Below, in pieces: positions 4,478 through 6,605 of a DNA stretch of 6,605 bases. The stretch covers positions 1 through 6,605 of the forward strand of contig JAEZXS010000266.1 of assembly GCA_023442755.1 (NCBI GenBank), written 5' to 3'. Under the pieces are notes generated by a model. That model did not search any database and was not told where the DNA came from. It saw only the letters and a list, made by a program, of their open reading frames with translations. The stretch is from Pseudomonadota bacterium. GTDB lineage: Bacteria > Desulfobacterota > Syntrophobacteria > Syntrophobacterales > Syntrophobacteraceae. Made by a program: the position numbers and the translations under genes. The stretch's first letter is position 1. Each line of letters begins with the position of its first letter.

Positions 4478-6448
4478 ATGAAATGGAACTCAAAAGGCGC
4501 ATTCGCTCTTTTATTCATTCTCGCTGTGATGCTCTCCGGCTGTGCCGGCGGAGGACAGCAAAGACCATCCTCCGGGGAAGCACCCGCATTTTCTCCCGTC
4601 TCGCCGCCTGAAGCAGAGGAATTGTGGCGCCAGGGAGAGCAGGCCTATAAGGAAGGCAAAGTCCCCAATGCTATCAGCGCGTGGGAGAAAATAGTCCGGA
4701 AATTCCCCAGCACGGCGGTGTCCGCCCGGGCGCTGAACCGGCTGGGTGAAGTCTACCTGGGCCAGGGACAGCCGGATAAGGCGATTCAGTATTTCGATTA
4801 CGTGGTCTATGCATTTCCGAGATGGGAAGGAGTATCCGCCGCCAGGCTCAACCAGCTGCGGGCGCTCGCCCAGCTTGGAAAGAAGAAGCAGGCGATGAAA
4901 GAGGCCGTCGCCCTGTGGGAGTCTTCCGCGGATAAGCCGGATGTGCGGTTCGGCCTCGCCGAACTGGCGATCGGGCTCTATGCGGCGGACAACGACATCG
5001 AGACGGCGTTCGACTGGTGTATCTCGGGATTTTCCGTCGCCGGCGCTCCGGCCCAGAAAGCCGCGCTGACAAAGGAAACCAACGACGTTTTGTCCAGGGC
5101 CGATGAGGGGCTCGTCCGGAAACTCTACAAGAAGAACCCTTCACCTTTCATGAGGGCCTTTCTCGATTATCGCTACGCCCGGATCGAGATGCAAAAAGGA
5201 CAGAACGACATGGCAAACGAGCGCCTGAGGTCGATTCTTGCCCAGAACCCCGGCCATCCGCTGGAACCCGAGATCCAGGCGACCGTGCGTGGGAGCAAAG
5301 TCGCGACCGCTGCAGGTCCCGCCGGCCCCGCGGTTCTCCCCAACGTCCAGCCCAGCGGCCCGGTCAATGCCGATCGGATCGGCGTTCTCGTCCCGCTGAA
5401 CGGTCCGCATGCCAAGTATGGCGAAATGGTGGTGCGCGGTCTCAACATGGCCAATTCCGACTGGAACGAGAAATACCCCGACCAGAAGGTCACACTGGAT
5501 ATCAAGGATGCCGGATCGGAATCCGCGACCGCTGTGGCGTCCTTCAACGACCTGGTGCAGGGTGGCGTGCTGGGAGTGATCGGACCTCTCGGCGCGCAGG
5601 CGACCAAGCCCGTTGCGCCGCTTGCGAGCAAGAGCGGGATCCCCCTGCTTACGCTCACGCAAAAAGAGGACGAACCCACCGATAGCTCCTACGTGGTGCA
5701 CGTATTCATCGACAGCCGCGACCTTGTGAGGACACTCGTCCGGTACTGTCGTGAAAAGCTCAAATACGAACGCTTCGCGGCTCTCTTTCCCGACGACCGC
5801 TACGGGCAGCGGCTGGCGAAGATATTCGCGGAGGTTGTCCAGGAACAGGGCGGCACCATGATCGCCAGCGCTTCGTATAAAGAAAAGAGCACGGATTTCA
5901 ACGAACCGCTTCAAAAGCTGATGACGATCGCAAAGAAAAACGCTCCTCTTTCGGCTCCGGAAGGGACTCCCTTCGAAGCCCTCTTCATACCCGCCCCGGT
6001 GCAGTCGGTTGCGCTTATCGCCCCGCAGCTTCCCTACAACAACATAGTCGGAACGACCCTGCTGGGGCCCAATCTGTGGAGTGAGGCCCCGCTGGTGCAG
6101 CAGGGCGGGACCTTCGTGGACCAGGCGCTCTTCGCGACGTCCTTTTACCCGGACAGCGACAACCCGCGCATCAAGGCGTTCAGGGAAAAATTCGAATCGC
6201 TCTATGGAACAACCCCATCCTACCTGGAAGCCCAGGCCTACGACGCTCTGAGTCTGCTTCTGCAGGCGCGTGCAACGGCCCGGGGCGGACCGGCCGACCG
6301 CAACGCTGTGCTTCAGAACCTCTTGCAGGTGAAGGGATTCAAGGGGATTGCCGGGACTTACAGCGCTGGCCCGAAAGGGGACCTCGACCTGCAATATACG
6401 ATATTGCAGGTTGTAAACGGACAGCTTACGCAGGTTTATCCGAAATGA
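4478..6448 (+). CDS. Lipoprotein with TPR region and periplasmic-binding-protein domain (LpoA-like / penicillin-binding-protein activator type)
   Basis: A 656-residue secreted lipoprotein. I chose ATG 4478 because it gives a classic lipoprotein signal: MKWNSK, a hydrophobic core, then the lipobox LSGC with Cys22 as the lipidated residue. A GAGG at 4464-4467 lies ten bases upstream. An in-frame TTG at 4445 would put an odd 11-residue leader before the signal. Ala at +2 after the Cys suggests outer-membrane sorting. A short Gly/Pro/Ser-rich tether (23-44) comes first. TPR-like helical repeats follow (about 45-255), with AEELWRQGEQAYKEGKVPNAISAWEKIVRKFP and ALNRLGEVYLGQGQPDKAIQYFDYVVYAFP. A Pro/Ala/Gly linker (about 272-297) leads to a LivJ/Peripla_BP-type domain (298-656) that begins DRIGVLVPLNGPHAKYGE and contains GVLGVIGPLGAQAT and FPDDRYGQRLA. 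E. coli LpoA, which activates the peptidoglycan synthase PBP1A, has this same overall order. A peptidoglycan or envelope role is therefore a fair inference, but ligand binding for an ABC transporter cannot be excluded. A TATTAT at 4453-4458 is a possible -10 without a good -35. Confidence 0.85.
   Translation: MKWNSKGAFALLFILAVMLSGCAGGGQQRPSSGEAPAFSPVSPPEAEELWRQGEQAYKEGKVPNAISAWEKIVRKFPSTAVSARALNRLGEVYLGQGQPDKAIQYFDYVVYAFPRWEGVSAARLNQLRALAQLGKKKQAMKEAVALWESSADKPDVRFGLAELAIGLYAADNDIETAFDWCISGFSVAGAPAQKAALTKETNDVLSRADEGLVRKLYKKNPSPFMRAFLDYRYARIEMQKGQNDMANERLRSILAQNPGHPLEPEIQATVRGSKVATAAGPAGPAVLPNVQPSGPVNADRIGVLVPLNGPHAKYGEMVVRGLNMANSDWNEKYPDQKVTLDIKDAGSESATAVASFNDLVQGGVLGVIGPLGAQATKPVAPLASKSGIPLLTLTQKEDEPTDSSYVVHVFIDSRDLVRTLVRYCREKLKYERFAALFPDDRYGQRLAKIFAEVVQEQGGTMIASASYKEKSTDFNEPLQKLMTIAKKNAPLSAPEGTPFEALFIPAPVQSVALIAPQLPYNNIVGTTLLGPNLWSEAPLVQQGGTFVDQALFATSFYPDSDNPRIKAFREKFESLYGTTPSYLEAQAYDALSLLLQARATARGGPADRNAVLQNLLQVKGFKGIAGTYSAGPKGDLDLQYTILQVVNGQLTQVYPK
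6385..6413 (+). repeat. Long inverted repeat in the 3' end of the lipoprotein gene
   Basis: ACCTGCAATAT (6387-6397) and ATATTGCAGGT (6401-6411) are perfect reverse complements over 11 bp around a three-base ACG centre. One G-T pair (6386/6412) and one C-G pair (6385/6413) can extend the stem to 13 bp. It is within codons for DLQYTILQVV, about 33 bases before the stop. No T-run follows, so it is not a standard terminator. Confidence 0.7.
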
Positions 6449-6451
6449 CGG

Positions 6452-6497
6452 AACGGGGCTTCATTGCTAATCTCTTGACACGGAGCCCGTTAGTTTT
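6452..6497 (+). terminator. Candidate terminator of the lipoprotein gene, overlapping the next promoter
   Basis: AACGGGGCT (6452-6460) pairs with AGCCCGTT (6484-6491), leaving one G bulged (6458), and AGTTTT follows. It starts four bases after the lipoprotein stop, the right place for an intrinsic terminator. The 23-base loop is large and the T-run short, so activity is uncertain. The loop contains the -35 box of the FmdB-gene promoter. Confidence 0.4.
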
Positions 6498-6502
6498 ATA
6501 AT
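6475..6502 (+). promoter_or_regulatory. Near-ideal sigma70 promoter of the FmdB-family gene
   Basis: TTGACA (6475-6480) and TATAAT (6497-6502) are both perfect consensus hexamers, 16 bases apart. The start site would be near 6509, giving a leader of about 47 bases before the ATG at 6556. This indicates strong, constitutive transcription independent of the lipoprotein gene. Confidence 0.85.
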
Positions 6503-6555
6503 TGCAAACGAGCGGAAATGCGCCCGGATTTGGATATTGCAAGGAGGATTGATAA

Positions 6556-6605
6556 ATGCCAATCTACGAGTACGAATGCCTTAAATGTGGGAAGACTTCC
6601 GAAGC
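6556..6605 (+). CDS. FmdB-family zinc-ribbon protein, N-terminal fragment
   Basis: Only the first 16 codons fit in the window; the gene runs off the right edge. The start is ATG 6556, eight bases after a strong AAGGAGG (6541-6547). The peptide begins MPIYEYECLKCGKTSE, which is the hallmark start of the FmdB / CxxC_CxxC_SSSS small regulatory-protein family: P-I-Y-E-Y, then Cys8 and Cys11 as the first CxxC zinc knuckle. Family members are usually 60-110 residues with a second CxxC about 15-20 residues later. They are annotated as putative regulators after the FmdB gene of the formamidase locus of Methylophilus, but their role is mostly unknown. It has its own strong promoter, so it is probably not co-regulated with the heat-shock operon. 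Confidence 0.9.
   Translation, partial: MPIYEYECLKCGKTSE

Noticed and set aside
2347..4518. Minus-strand 723-residue open frame over dnaK as a gene
   Set aside because: It mirrors the dnaK codons in exact register, crosses the operon terminator, has no recognisable domain, and is explained by the rarity of TTA, CTA and TCA in dnaK.
5141..6394. Minus-strand 417-residue open frame over the lipoprotein gene
   Set aside because: Same in-register antisense effect; the plus-strand protein is clearly real and the antisense product has no recognisable features.

Overview
The window looks like an ordinary chromosomal segment of a moderately GC-rich Gram-negative (diderm) bacterium. I lean towards a former deltaproteobacterium (Desulfobacterota, perhaps Syntrophobacteria-like). 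The reasons are the hrcA-grpE-dnaK order under a CIRCE element, an outer-membrane type lipoprotein with a TPR plus periplasmic-binding-protein architecture, and a downstream FmdB-family zinc-ribbon gene. The taxonomic call is an impression from protein style and gene content, not from a search. All genes read on the + strand.

Layout. Positions 2-304 hold the C-terminal end of an EamA/DMT-type membrane transporter. A 267-base gap (305-571) follows. It carries a possible TATAAT-type promoter, a strong composite hairpin (423-471), a good sigma70 promoter (TTGACA-17-TAGGTT) and a near-perfect CIRCE operator (524-550). Next come hrcA (572-1618, GTG start), grpE (1706-2275) and dnaK (2380-4293), each gene after the first with a strong Shine-Dalgarno sequence. 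A clear stem-loop terminator lies at 4351-4391. After it comes a 656-residue lipoprotein gene (4478-6448) and then the first 16 codons of an FmdB-family gene (from 6556), which has its own near-ideal promoter (TTGACA-16-TATAAT).

How it works together. HrcA represses its own operon by binding CIRCE over the transcription start. GrpE is the nucleotide-exchange factor for the DnaK chaperone, and the three genes form a self-regulated heat-shock operon. No dnaJ follows dnaK: the terminator comes directly after it, so the J-protein partner must be encoded elsewhere. The lipoprotein and the FmdB-like gene appear to be separate transcription units. No mobile element, CRISPR array, tRNA or rRNA was seen.

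I found no convincing new multi-gene system. The points most worth a second look are the LpoA-like lipoprotein, the long hairpin upstream of the heat-shock promoter, an 11-bp perfect inverted repeat inside the 3' end of the lipoprotein gene, an 18-bp perfect palindrome inside hrcA, and a possible terminator folded over the FmdB promoter.
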